Origin: Zingiber officinale
Lineage: Eukaryota > Streptophyta > Magnoliopsida > Zingiberales > Zingiberaceae
DNA length: 64,000 nucleotides
Assembly: GCF_018446385.1 (NCBI RefSeq)
Contig: NC_056005.1
Coordinates: 67,988,239-68,052,238, forward strand
Direction: 5' to 3'
Shown piece after piece: positions 9,709 to 20,068 of the stretch; within the stretch, counting starts at the first letter, position 1; every line of letters begins with the position of its first letter. The notes under the pieces were generated by a model, which did no database searches, was not told the origin of the DNA, and worked only from the letters and a program-made list of their open reading frames with translations. Both the position numbers and the translations under genes were made by a program.

Positions 9709-10330
9709 TGTTAGTGCAATCCCTTGATCAAGGTTGACCAACTCTATGGTTTAAAATTTTGTTGTTTGAGCAATATGATTAAACGATATGTGGTGTTTGA
9801 AAAAGATGAGTGTTTGAGCAATAGATGTCTAGCTCAATGAATAGATACAAGGCTCTCAACCTTGTATTCGCGGGTTCGAACCTCATGGTGTGCAGAATAA
9901 ATATATGAAATATATTTCGTCAAGCTTGAATAAACATTTGGCATTGAAAAAAATCTAAGTAGGATTAAGGTGGACCGAATACTTAGTAGATGAGAAGTCC
10001 AAGTGAGTTAAGATTGACTGGACACTTAGGAGATAAGAAATCTAGGTGGGTCAAATAGACTAGACACTTGACACTGGAGAAGGTATCAAGAGTGACCGAT
10101 GTTAGGCAATGAGTGAAGTCCTACAAGAGTGAATTCTATTCGAGTGAAAGTTCTGGCACGGTGAGGTTGACATGAGGCTCGACAAGTGGAAATTTTGACA
10201 GGTCAAGGTTGATCTGAGGTTGGGTCAGTGAAAAATTTTGATAGGCCAAGGTCGACATATAATAACCAAGCTTAAAATCCTAATAGGTCAAGGTTGACAT
10301 ATAATAACCAAGGTTAAAATCCTGATAGGT
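9709..10330 (+). mobile_element. Degenerate SIRE-like LTR fragment
   Basis: It starts TGTTAGTGCAATCCC and contains decayed GAAGTCCAAGTG...ACACTTAGG units (about 9985-10060) that match the hairpin units of the other LTRs. After these come three copies of an AGGTCAAGGTTGACATATAA-like motif (about 10200-10340). No TATA box or LTR 3' end was recognised. Confidence 0.45.
9823..9893 (+). pseudogene. tRNA-Lys relic
   Basis: TAGCTCAATGAATAGA (D-arm), CAAGGCTCTCAACCTTG (anticodon arm) and GCGGGTTCGAAC (T-arm) line up with plant tRNA-Lys(CTT). The anticodon is altered to CTC, and the acceptor and T stems have mismatches. It is a tRNA pseudogene or the head of a tRNA-derived SINE. No A-rich tail is obvious. 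Confidence 0.6.
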
Positions 10331-10413
10331 CAAGGTCAACATATATTCGGCAGACAAGGAAGTACCGGAAGCATGGATCTCTTGGCACTGACAAAGCAAT
10401 AAACGAGAATTTC

Positions 10414-10675
10414 TGAAAATATTTTTCTATCTCATTTTAGTAAGAGGATTACAATATATAGACATCAAGAATTATCAAATCTTATAATCATAGGGTCTTC
10501 TAATATAAGAAGACATAGCTATAATTATAGCTTATCAAATCCCTTAATCCTATGGTTTAATATAGGATGAAATACAACAATAATTACAAGGGGTATATAC
10601 AACAATAATATAAATCTTAGAGAGGCAATCAAAGGATATACAACTATAACAAAAGGAAAGAAGAATATATTGACA
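10414..10675 (-). mobile_element. Short 3' LTR of the minus-strand copia element
   Basis: On the minus strand a polypurine tract (TTAAGGGGGGA) is followed directly by TGTCAATATATTC at 10675. The sequence runs to TATTTTCA at 10414, about 262 bp. A short LTR of this type fits Ale/Ivana-like copia. It has several internal TATA-like and inverted stretches. Confidence 0.6.
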
Positions 10676-10732
10676 TCCCCCCTTAAATTGATAGGTAAGT
10701 CTATCAGCAACAATTTGATACTAAGAAACTTG

Positions 10733-11111
10733 TGTCATTGCTTTTTCAAAGCTTTTGCAAAAACATCATCTATTTGAAAATCAGTAGTAAAATGAGGAAG
10801 AGTGATAGCACCTCGAATAAAGGCCTCCCTAATGTAATGGCAGCCCATCTCTATGTGCTTTATGCATTCATGATATACTGGATTTGTAGCTATTTGAATG
10901 ACACTAGTATTATCACTATGAAGTGAAGTAGGATTAGGTAGAAGAAATCCAATTTCAAAAAAAAAAAAAGACCATGTAACCATACAATTTCAAAACAAGA
11001 CATGACTCTATATTCAGCTTCTGGAAGATTTAGAGACACAATCCTGCTTTTTACACTTTGAAGAAATCAATGCATCTTTAAGAAAAATGCACCGGCCTGT
11101 TGTAGACTTCC
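10733..11111 (-). pseudogene. Copia RNase H C-terminus (short-LTR element)
   Basis: Minus-strand translation gives KSTTGRCIFL, then LHSDNTSVIQIATNPVYHE, KHIEMGCHYIREAF and TDFQIDDVFAKALKKQ, the standard end of a Ty1/copia RNase H. It is split from its upstream half by the solo LTR at 11117-12149. Frameshifts between blocks show decay. Confidence 0.88.
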
Positions 11112-11116
11112 TAATT

Positions 11117-12149
11117 ATAAGTACCTCGGGTTGGTTTTGATATGATAAATCAAGTAAAGTTAGGTTCTGTTGTTTTTGATGTCTTATCTCTAAGTGTGCA
11201 GGAGCTTAGGAACACAAGAAGTTGAGCGAAAAACGTAGCAAACGAGAAAGATGACACTAGAAGCGAGTCGACGAGTTCGGTGCATTCGAGGGACGAGAAG
11301 CTGCGAAAGAGTATACTGGTAGAGCGAGGACTCGCGCAGCGGTCCGAGGGACGAGAAGCTAGGCAGGAAGCCTGCTCGAAGAGAAAGTCAAAGATGGATT
11401 CGGATGAGCTCAACTTCGGACGGTCGGAGCATCACCCAAAAGTAAAAATAAGGAAGAGTTAATCTTTCTTGAAGGTTAACTGGTCAAGCTATCTGGTGGA
11501 AGGCGCCGTCAACCTGATGGAAGGCACCCTCGAGCCTGGACCCGAGGCCCCTTGGAGGAGATGGAAGGTGCCCTCACGCCTTTTGGTGGAAGGTGCCTTC
11601 AACTATGTCGGAGGCACCCTCGTGCTTCTTTGGAGGCGCCCTTAAGAAAGCTGAAGGTGCCCTCACGCTTCTTTGGAGGCACCCTTAAGGAAGTTGAAGG
11701 CACCCTCAAACGCAGAGAGTCATTGGTTAGCCGTTGGTGTGCACCGGATAAAGTTTTATCCACTTGGAGACACCTTGGAGTGCTTTAGAGGCGCCTCCAA
11801 CCAACGGTAACTTTTTTCAAGAGGCTATAAAAAATCCCCTGGAGCAAAGAATTAGACAATAACTTCTGTAATCAATTCCTAGCTATTTTCTGATCTATTA
11901 AAGAATGTAAGAGATTTTTCTGCCTTTAACAAAGGAGATTCTTTTTTAGTGGAGCTTTGCAACTGTCTTAAATTAACAACCATCTAAATTGTAACCAAGT
12001 AAAAATCCTAACATTCTTACTTACTATTTTTATAAGTTATTATTTCTTTTAATGCTAATTGTTTATGCATAACATGTATCCTTGCTAAGTTCAAGCAAGA
12101 GAAAATTCTAACTCTTCACCCCCTCTAGCTAGCCTAACGCGGACCAACA
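11117..12149 (+). mobile_element. Solo LTR nested in copia pol (LTR C)
   Basis: The copia RNase H frame reads SDT on one side and RKSTTGR on the other with 1033 bp between. The insert ends CGGACCAACA at 12149. Flanks CTAAT (11112-11116) and CTAGT (12150-12154) are a 5-bp duplication with one mismatch. The first bases TATAAG should be TG, so the end has mutated. It contains GGCGCC/GGCACC repeats at 11500-11800, TATAAAAAA at 11826 and CACCCCCTCTAG before the end. No hairpin or intron-like module is clear in this one. Confidence 0.8.
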
Positions 12150-12154
12150 CTAGT

Positions 12155-12393
12155 ATCTGAGCAACCAACACAATCTGCATCACTATTCGCAGTCAAATGA
12201 AGAGTAAATTTTGTAAGAAAAACAACCCACTTGTAGATGACCCAATTAAGTATTGAATAATGCGACGAACTGCAACAAGATGAAGATGTTGAGGTGATTG
12301 CATAAATTTGCTAGCTATAGGGACAATATATGAGTAATCGGGCCGTGTGATTATTAGGTAGATAAGACTAGGCATAGTCCTTGAATGAAGTGC
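12155..12393 (-). pseudogene. Copia RT/RNase H junction
   Basis: Minus-strand SLIYLIITRPDYSYIV, FMQSPQHLHLVAVRRIIQYL and further SDADCVGCSDT are the conserved linker between reverse transcriptase and RNase H of copia elements. It continues the pol at 13117 across the hAT-like insertion. Confidence 0.85.
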
Positions 12394-12401
12394 GGTTAAG
12401 A

Positions 12402-12945
12402 ATGCACCTTTTAAGAGGTTAAGATGCGCTTAAGGCGCAATTTTCCTCGCCTTATTGAAGTTTTTAAAAAAAAATTAAAAGCCCAACTCATACTTTTAAT
12501 TACCCTTTAAAATAATTAGGTTGCATTAACTTACATGCATGCATACCCTTCCTCTCCCCTAGAAAATGAACATCAACCTCCCTCAGTCTCTTGCAAACTT
12601 ATTTGACTAATTTTCTCTCTGAGTTACTCTTCCTCTCCCCAAAAAATCAACATCACCCTCCCCTCTCCTCCCTTCTCAAATGTGTACTCTTCTCTCGCCT
12701 ATAACATCAACGTTGGTCTTCTGAATTTGGCTACACTTTCTTACTTTTCTCCTTTTGTTTCATCTTAACGGTATGTTTTTTTCCTCACATATTTAATTTG
12801 AAGTTTGTTCTTTCTTTAATTTGAAGTTTGATTTTGATTATGCTATTTCAATATTTGATTGTTAGTGAATTTTATATGTTTCATTATTGTTTAATAGTTT
12901 GTGAAATATTTAAATTTTATTAATGAAATATTTTAGCAAAAATTT

Positions 12946-13008
<63 letters not shown>

Positions 13009-13108
13009 TATAAAAATTTATACTAAAGCACCTTATTTTGGTAAGGCATACACCTTAGGCCACACAACACCTATGCGCTTTCAGGTGCCTCACGCTTTAA
13101 ATAATTAT
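12402..13108. mobile_element. hAT-like non-autonomous DNA element
   Basis: A 707-bp insert in copia pol is flanked by a perfect 8-bp direct repeat GGTTAAGA (12394-12401 and 13109-13116). An 8-bp duplication is the hAT signature. Both ends carry AAGGCGC/GCGCTT-type motifs that are partly inverted, but the terminal repeats are poor. It contains no transposase and includes a TA microsatellite at 12948-13005. Confidence 0.65.
12948..13005. repeat. TA dinucleotide microsatellite
   Basis: Fifty-eight bases of uninterrupted TA. The second copy (61661-61723) is 63 bases, one of the few differences between the duplicated segments. Confidence 0.97.
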
Positions 13109-13116
13109 GGTTAAGA

Positions 13117-13860
13117 CTACCAACAAATTGCCTAATAAAAAGAGATTAGACAAAAGCTCATCTTCATCTTTTCGGTATTTCACATTCACCTCCATTGGTG
13201 TATCAACAACAGTAGCATCTTTTAAACTAATTAGCTCAATAAGATCTTTGATATATTTATGTTGATTCAAGAACAAATCATGATCTCACGAGTGAACTTC
13301 CAACCCCCAAAAATATGTGAGATGCTTAAGATCTTTCATTTTAAATGTACTATGTAACATATTTTGTAGTTTAGTGATCAACCCATTGTAATTACCAGTG
13401 ATGATAGTATCATCAACATAGACTAAAGGAAAGACCATACCAATGATTGTCTTGTGAAAGAAAAGTGATGAATCATATTGACTTTGTGAGATGGTGAGAA
13501 GAGTGTTGCGAAACTTCTCAAACTAGGTTCTAGGTGCCTGCTTCAACCTAGACAAAGAGCGTATTAGCTTGCAAACTTCATGAGAAGCTATCATTGACAT
13601 ACCAGGTGGAAGTTTTATGTAAACCTCTACCTTAATATCCCCATTCAAGAAGCTATTTTTTACACCCATCTAATGTAAAGGCCATGATTTAAAGGATGCA
13701 ATAGCAAGAATTGTTCTCACCGTGGTCATCTTAGCAATGGGTACAAATGTTGCTTCATAGTCGAGGTCATATTCTTATTTATTATCAAGAGCAACCAATC
13801 GAGCTTTGTATCTATCTAAAGACCTATCAGACTTGAGTTTCACAAGATAAACTCACTTAC
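13117..13860 (-). pseudogene. Copia reverse transcriptase
   Basis: The minus strand carries the RT active-site box VYVDDTIITG (YVDD at 13409-13420), followed by LKHLTYFWGLEV and upstream motifs of copia RT such as NSFLNGDI-like and TTVRTILAI-like segments. Several stops and frame changes make it non-functional. It is part of the same minus-strand element as 10733-15715. Confidence 0.85.
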
Positions 13861-14830
13861 TACCAATGAGCTTAACATTTGGAGGATAAGAAATAATGTC
13901 CCAAATATGATTTTCCTCAATGCTTGAAGTTCTGCTTCCATTGCTTGTTGCCAACACTGATGTTCCATAGTTTATAAGAAGTCGAAATGGAAATATAAGA
14001 CAAAGTAGTAGACATAGCCATGAGAGTTGAAAAACCATACCTTCCAGGAGGTTTGTGAGGTCTAAAACTTCTTCGAAGAGGAGGTGGCTCATTGGAAACA
14101 TGATCAGATGTCGCAGGAAGATGTGGAGAAACCTCAGTGACACCTGTAGAGGATCAAATGCAAGAGTGCGTCTAATATAAACATAACCAAGTTTAAACAT
14201 TGGAACTAGTGTTGATGACTATGGAAAATGTGGTAAAGCATATAGAGAAGGGAATTATGAAATATGTTGTATGTTAAAGGATTGATTTTCAAAAAAAATA
14301 ATATTCCTAGAGACACGAGTTCAACGGGCATGAGAATCATAGCAAAGAAATCCTTTTTGGGTTCCATGACTTTGAAGAAAAAATTGAAATTCATTTGTCA
14401 TATATTCACCACTTGAATTTGATTATGAGATTTTGAGTTTAGTAGAAAATTATGTTTCGACTGAAGTATAAAAGACTTTAAATAAAGAGAAAACCTCACT
14501 TTTAGACAGAAGAAAGTACAACTAAGTAAAGTGGGTGAAATCATCGATAAATAAAATAGTATTTATATTGTTCATGAGAGATTATAGGGGTAATGTCCCA
14601 TACATACATCAGTATGTACAAGTTCAAAAGGTTTGGTGGTATAGTTTTTATGCAATGGAAAAAGAAGTATTTTGCTTTTACCAAGTTTGCAAGATGCACA
14701 ATCAACAAAATCATTATTAGAAGTTGAATTTTTATTTTCGAGTAAACCAGATTTAAGCAAGACTCGAAGTACATGAGAATTAGGGTGTCCTAAATGTCTA
14801 TGTCACACCTGATTATCACATTGAATATCA
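13853..14830 (-). pseudogene. Copia integrase region
   Basis: Minus-strand GHPNSHVL, CASCKLGKSK, KPFELVHTDV and the SHEQYKY segment form the GAG-pre-integrase and integrase start. Further on, TNEFQFF, GLLFLCYDSHA-like and SRNIIFFEN mark the integrase C-terminal part. Multiple stops and frameshifts are present. The order on the minus strand (protease, integrase, RT, RNase H) is that of Ty1/copia. Confidence 0.8.
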
Positions 14831-15715
14831 TTACAAGTAACATAGTTTAACACCAGAGAGGGAGTTAAAAATAAAGGATAGAGATCCCACTTTAGGTCCC
14901 TTCATGATCATCTTCTCGGACACTTGATCTTGCACAAGACCACTAGAATTTGAAAATCCAATATTACAATTGTTGTCAACTAATTGAGTGACAAATATAA
15001 TAATTAGTGGACAACTTTGGAGATAGAAAAAATAGTATTTAATTAAAGGGGCTGAAATATTACCAACAACTGTGATAGGTAAAGAATTACCATCGACAAT
15101 ATGAATCTGAAGATCTCCTTTATGTTTTTTAACATTATTTAAAGGTAAGACGGTGTTGGTCATATGATTGGAAGCACCAGAATCAAAACATCAAGGCGTA
15201 AGATAAGAATTGTTGTTACTTGAAAGACCTAAAGCAGAAATGGAAAAAACTATCATTTGTTGGATCATTCAAGAGTAATAGAAGATTGATCAAGACTGGG
15301 GGCATTTGCGGAACCAACCGAGATATTGTAGGCAGTTTCAGATTTCTTTGGAAGCCAAGTGGAACAATCTTTTGATAATATACCCTAGTTTCTTACAATA
15401 ATTACAAAATTGTTTAGTACAATTAGTGACAACGTGCCCGAATTCTTTGCAACTATGGCATTGGACATTAATCATAGCTCTGTCTCCTTTAAACCTCCCT
15501 TAAGCAGCATAGGTAACAGGAATTGGAGTAGAATGTTGAGCTTTTTGCTCCAAGACAGCCTGTGTAATAAGCTCCCTAAGAAGCTCTCCTATACAAATAT
15601 CTAATAAAGGAACTGGTTCTCTGTTCATCAAGTTGGACCTGATTGCTTCAAACTCCCCCCCCCCCCCCCCCCCCCCTAACTTCATTAAAAACTGATCACG
15701 ATTGACAGTCTCATG
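14831..15715 (-). pseudogene. Copia gag and protease, 5' truncated
   Basis: The protease active site is FDSGASNHMT (DSGA codons at 15173-15184). Upstream on the minus strand is a zinc knuckle CHSCKEFGHVVTNC (about 15415-15460, CX2CX4HX4C), and further upstream gag sequence with RSNLMNREP and ELLRELITQAVLEQ. The N-terminal part is cut off at 15716 by the insertion of another LTR element. A C-run at 15655-15676 lies inside and would read as polyglycine. Confidence 0.82.
15655..15676 (+). repeat. C homopolymer of about 22 bases
   Basis: An uninterrupted run of C inside the minus-strand gag remnant, close to the LTR insertion at 15716. Confidence 0.9.
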
Positions 15716-16850
15716 TGTTGGTGCAGGAAGCATCCGACGATCGAACCTTAGTTTTGATAATGGCAAAGGATTCAAAGCTAAGTTAGTATGTGATCTAACA
15801 TGTTTAAATGAGTGTCTCAGGAAAGTCCTAGCTGCGGTTAGGCAGGTGAAAAACCCTAAGGGGTGGTAACCTTAGGTCCTAGGGGGCGGTAACCCTAGGT
15901 GGAGGAAAACCCTAAGGGGCGGTAACCTTAGGTCCTAAGGGGCGGTAATCCTAGGTGGAGGAAAACCCTAAGGGGCGGTAACCTTAGGTCCTAGGGGGCG
16001 GTAACCCTAGGTGGAGGAAAACCTTAGGGGGCGGTAACCCTAGGTCGTAGGGGGTGGTAACCCTAGGCGGAAAGTCCAGTCGGTCTGGAGGACCGGACTG
16101 GCATCAGGTAATCTCTCCTGAGGGGAGTAGGTGAGGACGCGTTCCCCGTAGAGGGAACAGTAGGCGTCGGGTCGACCTAGGGTTTCCGGTTGGGAATCCG
16201 AAGTCAGACTCGGACAGTCCGAAGACTGTCAGTTTTTCTTTACTATGTTTTATCATATTCTAACACTGTCTTGTAGGGTATTTGCTCGGACTAACCTTGT
16301 TTTGCAGGAGAGGAACTTGCTGGAAAAAGGTGATCCGGGCGGCCGGGACCAAACTTTATCCCCTGCGCGACTTCAGCACGTGGAGCAACCTAGTTGGCTG
16401 GCCACGTCACACTCCAGGCACCCGGAAAGGTCCCAGGCGCCCGGAACCTCATATAAAAAGAGGGTTGAGGTGCAGCTTCAATGACAAGACATTCTAAGCT
16501 TTCTTCTGTGAAGTGCTGCCAACGAGACGACCTTGAAGCACTACTACTCGACGTCGACAACCCGAAGCTCAGACTCTTCGATCTTTTGTTGTCGGTATTA
16601 GTTTACTTATTGCATTAATTGTAATTCAAATTGTAATCTTTCCGATATTATAGTTGTTGCCCATCGAAAGCGGTCAAGGACCGCGGGCCTTCGAGTAGGA
16701 GTCGCCATAGGCTCCGAACGAAGTAAAACATCTGTGTCTGTTGTGTTTGCTTTTACTTTCCGCTGCGTAACTCTTTTACGATTTCCGAAAAACGTTAAAA
16801 TAGCCACGAGCGTTATTCACCCCCCCCCCTCTAGCGCTTTCGATCCATCA
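15716..16850 (+). mobile_element. 5' LTR of a SIRE-type gag element (LTR D)
   Basis: It begins TGTTGGTGCAGG and ends CGATCCATCA, 1135 bp, followed two bases later by a primer-binding site. In order it holds a hairpin array (15855-16101), donor-like CAG/GTAATC (16108), GACG/CGTC hairpin (16136-16167), CTAAC plus TTGTAG (ending 16276), CTAAC plus TTTTGCAG (ending 16307), GGCGCC motifs, TATAAAAAG (16452), and a C-run at about 16819. It inserted into the minus-strand copia gag. Confidence 0.9.
15855..16101 (+). repeat. CCTAAGG/CCTAGGG hairpin array in LTR D
   Basis: Eight units of 22 bp have 7-bp arms around a GGYGGTAA loop. Arms are CCTAAGG/CCTTAGG (15855-15876, 15911-15932, 15967-15988) or CCTAGGG/CCCTAGG (15878-15899, 15990-16011), plus imperfect ones. 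The last hairpin (16076-16101) is CCAGTC-GGTC-TGGAG-GACC-G-GACTGG, the same type as in LTR A. Confidence 0.9.
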
Positions 16851-16852
16851 AT

Positions 16853-16864
16853 TGGTATCAGAGC
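16853..16864 (+). other. Primer-binding site (initiator tRNA-Met)
   Basis: TGGTATCAGAGC two bases after the LTR end is the standard plant retrotransposon site complementary to the 3' end of initiator tRNA-Met. Confidence 0.95.
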
Positions 16865-17113
16865 GGGGTCATTTTGAATCGGTGCAACCACCATTCAAAA
16901 TATTTTTTCGTAATTTTTTTTTATTTTCGGAGTCGATTAGAATTTAGCCTCATAGCTATATTCTAATTCTTTTTTCCTCGAATCGGTCTTTTCTCGGAAT
17001 TGGTGCAACACCACCCGAGTTCGTGATCCATTCTTTTTCCCTACCGCACTACTAAGCCAGGACCAAGTCCTGGGACAATTTTTTGGTTGTTTTTCGCTTT
17101 AGGTAAAACTGAA

Positions 17114-18775
17114 ATGGCCCTTCAAGAAGGCTACAGTACTGCCCGCCCTCCGCTATTCACCGGAGACGACTTCGGATACTGGAAAGGTCGGATGGAGGCA
17201 TATCTCCAGACTCACTTTGAAGTCTGGATGATTGTCAAAACTGGATTCGAACGACCATCTGACAGCGCCGGCAAACCACTACAGTACGAGGACTGGGATG
17301 CATCTTCGATCAAGAAAGTGGAAGCTAATGCCAAGGCAACCTGCACCCTCCAGTGTGGCCTATCAAAAGAAGAACTCAACCGCGTCGGCCCCTTCAACAG
17401 TGCCAAAGAGTTGTGGGAGAAACTAATTGAACTTCACGAAGGGACATCCGACACCAAAGTAAGTAAAAGAGACCTAATTTTTAATAAATTATTTAACATC
17501 AAATTGCAGGAAGGTGAAACAGCTGCCCAACTCCATGCCCGGATTCAAGATCTGCTCAATGGGCTTCATGCAATTGGACAGAAGGTCAACAACCGGGACA
17601 TCATAAGGTATTCTCTAAATGCATTTCCAAGGAACACCTTGTGGGCATCCATGGTAGATGCCTACAAGGTCTCCAAGGACTTATCTACCATTAAATTAGA
17701 TGAACTATTTGCAGAACTCGAACTTCATGAACAGACTAATGCACGCCCGACCGAGAAAGGGTTGGCTTTGGTTGCAGGAACAGGGAGATCGCGTGAGTCA
17801 AAAAACAAGCGGAGAACCGAACCTGAGTCAGAAGAAGAATCAGATTCAGAAGATGACGATGAACTTACAACTGAAATAGTCAACTTAGTAAAGAAGCTCT
17901 GCAAAAAGAAGGGCTTCAACAAAAAGGATCTCAGAAAGGCCATTCAGTCTAAAGAAGCTCAACCAAGCTCGAAGGTAAAATTCGAAGTGACCTGCTACGG
18001 ATGCAATCAGAAGGGTCACATCAAGGCAAATTGCCCGAACCAGAAGGATCCAAAGAAACCCAAAAGAAAGAAGGCATTGAAGGCAACATGGGACGAGTCT
18101 TCTTCCGAGGAATCCGACGACGAAGAACTAGAACAGACGAACTTTCTCGCCTTGACAGCCCGGGACTACACCAACGGATCCGGAAGTGAGGAGGAATCAG
18201 AAACCGAGTCCGAGAGAAGCCACGGATCCGCATCCGTTTCCGAAGGACCGAACCTCTCTGTAAGTAAAAATCGTTTATATAGCTTAATTAATTATTTAAT
18301 GCATAAAGTAGCTAAGTCCAAGATTCGAATCAAAACGCTTCTAAAGGAGGTAACACTCCTTAAAGAAACGCCAAACAACGAATCCTTAACTGATCAAGTT
18401 CAGACTGAAACCTCAACTCAAGTTCAAAAACTTGAGGAAGAGAATTCCAATCTGAAAAGTCAGGTACAGGATTTGAAAACTACCCTAGAACGATTCTCTT
18501 TGTGATCCAAGAATCTTGACCTGATTCTTGGAACACAAAGGGCAATCTACAATCGAACTGGACTAGGATATAAAAAGAAATATAAATCTTACCTATCCTT
18601 GATAAACAAATCAAATAGAAAAATGGTCCAAGCATGGGTTGCCAAGTCCAACCTGATCAATCAAGTTGGACTTGGACATTATTGGGTCCCCAAGGATCAA
18701 GTCTATTACCTTGATAGACCATATCGAGGCTATGATCCAGGGGAAGCTAATAGAAAAACAATATTAAGAACATAA
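17114..18775 (+). pseudogene. gag: SIRE-type copia gag, nearly intact
   Basis: The ATG at 17114 (MALQEGYSTARPP) opens a frame of 463 codons to TGA at 18503. An upstream in-frame TTG at 17087 is unlikely to be used. The frame then continues without stops to TAA at 18773 (ILGTQRAIYNRTGLGY, VQAWVAKSNL, VYYLDRPYRGYDP). The minus-strand relative at 30417-32042 reads through this point, so the TGA is probably a nonsense mutation. Features: N-terminal FGYWKGRMEAYLQ (the DUF4219-like start of copia gag), UBN2-like middle with AKELWEKLIELHEGT and DIIRYSLNAFP, an acidic stretch, a zinc knuckle CYGCNQKGHIKANC (about residues 293-306 from the ATG), and a coiled-coil-like end. It should form capsid and bind RNA. 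No protease, integrase or RT follows. Confidence 0.85.
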
Positions 18776-18777
18776 TC

Positions 18778-18975
18778 TAAAACTCAAAATTCAAAATTCG
18801 AAATTAATCTAAAACTCAAAATTCAAAATTCGAAATTAATCTAAACTCAAAATTCAAAATTCGAAATCAATCCAAAACTCAAAATTCAAAATTCAAAATT
18901 AATCTAAAACTCAAATTTAAAAATTTGAAATAAATCTAAAACTCAAAATTCGGAATTAAAATTTAAAATTCAAAA
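18778..18975 (+). repeat. 33-bp AT-rich tandem repeat
   Basis: About six diverged units built on CTAAAACTCAAAATTC, AAAATTCGAAATTAAT follow the gag stop. The corresponding place in the related minus-strand element (29400-29750) is also a tandem AT-rich stretch but with a different unit (AGTTAATTAAATTTTGAAA). Confidence 0.85.
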
Positions 18976-19109
18976 ATCAAATAGAAGGAGGGTCCAGAAT
19001 AGCTGGCAACTCCGAAATCTATTTACCCGACAGGGTAACCGAACTTAATCTACCCGAAATGGGTAAACAAGAGTAGATTACCCGGATGGGTAAATAAGGA
19101 TAGATTAAA

Positions 19110-19520
19110 AAGGGTTAAATTTTAACTTGAAGCATAGTACTGGTGAAGTTTTTGGATGATAGTACGTTGGGAAAACTTGAGCATCGCATGTCTAGGAAGA
19201 TATGGCTTCGACCTGGTGCATTTGGCCAAGTGGAACTAACCGAAGCTACCCTTAAATGGATCCTAACTAGTTAGACCAAGGTTTAGTATTAAGCTCAATG
19301 GGTAGGACTATTTGGGAAACCTCGAAGGCATGGTTACTTTAATGAGCTCCTTGTGACTCACCATAGCCCAGAAGTTTATCCAAAGAACGCTTACTTGTTG
19401 AACCCAAAGCTAAACCCGAATCTAACATAAAGTTAAACAAAATCCTATAAATTGAACTAATTCATCTCACAGAATAATAGGAGCCCCTGATTGAAAACAT
19501 AGATCGGGTGAGATAACTAA
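19110..19520 (+). other. Conserved non-coding block downstream of gag
   Basis: About 400 bp, from GATAGTACGTTGGG to AGATAACTAAGC, is clearly conserved in the minus-strand gag element at about 29760-30180. Reading frames are broken in both. The block is more alike than the AT-rich sequences on either side. It could be a cis-acting RNA region or the trace of a lost ORF. Confidence 0.7.
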
Positions 19521-19724
19521 GCAAACTAAATTTTAAATCTTACTTAAGTTAAGTTAAACATTTTTCAAAATTAAATTAACTCAAAAATCTCCAAACTACT
19601 TAACTTAAACATTTTTAAAATCAAATTATATTAAACGGTTTTATTAAACATGTCTAATAAATTTAATCAAATTAAATGTTATTAATAAATTAAATTAACA
19701 ACTTAACGAACGAAACAAGGTCAA

Positions 19725-19900
19725 AAACCGGGGGCGGGCGCCCCCGGTATTCGGACTCAGGGCGCCCGCAGAGAACCCGGGCGCCCCGCCTCACATGACC
19801 CCGAGCGCCCGGAACAGGTCCGGGCGCCCGGACTCCCTTATATATAGGGGGCAGGAGGCACCCCCTACCCTTGCACTCAAGTCTTCCTTAAGCTTCTTAG
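19725..19900 (+). promoter_or_regulatory. Internal LTR-like promoter
   Basis: Six GGGCGCCC or GCGCCCGG motifs (19733-19830) are followed by CTTATATATAGGGG (TATA at 19839) and a leader. The layout is the same as the U3 end of the LTRs, but there are no LTR termini. It sits upstream of the ORF at 20069. Confidence 0.6.
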
Positions 19901-20068
19901 CTTCCCTGCGAAGACTTTCAAAATTAAAATTTTTTTTCCGCGGTTGATACGGAGTCGTAACTCAACCGAGGTCGTCAATTCTAAAATTTCTTACAATGGC
20001 TCCTCGGTAAAATTTCTATCCACTCCTAAACTTTATTTCTTATAATTTTTTCTTAGTGTAATATTAGT

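Larger units (their letters stand above)
1..15288. repeat. Segmental duplication, copy 1
   Basis: The whole stretch reappears in the same orientation at 48712-64000. The offset drifts only from 48711 to 48714 and back to 48712. Differences found by eye are a 3-base CCT indel near 4090, C to A at 10199, one missing base near 12068, a different TA-repeat length near 12950, and single-base losses near 13288 and 13660. All nested insertions are shared, so they predate the duplication. The left end runs off the window. An assembly artefact (duplicated haplotig) is a real alternative. Confidence 0.95.
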
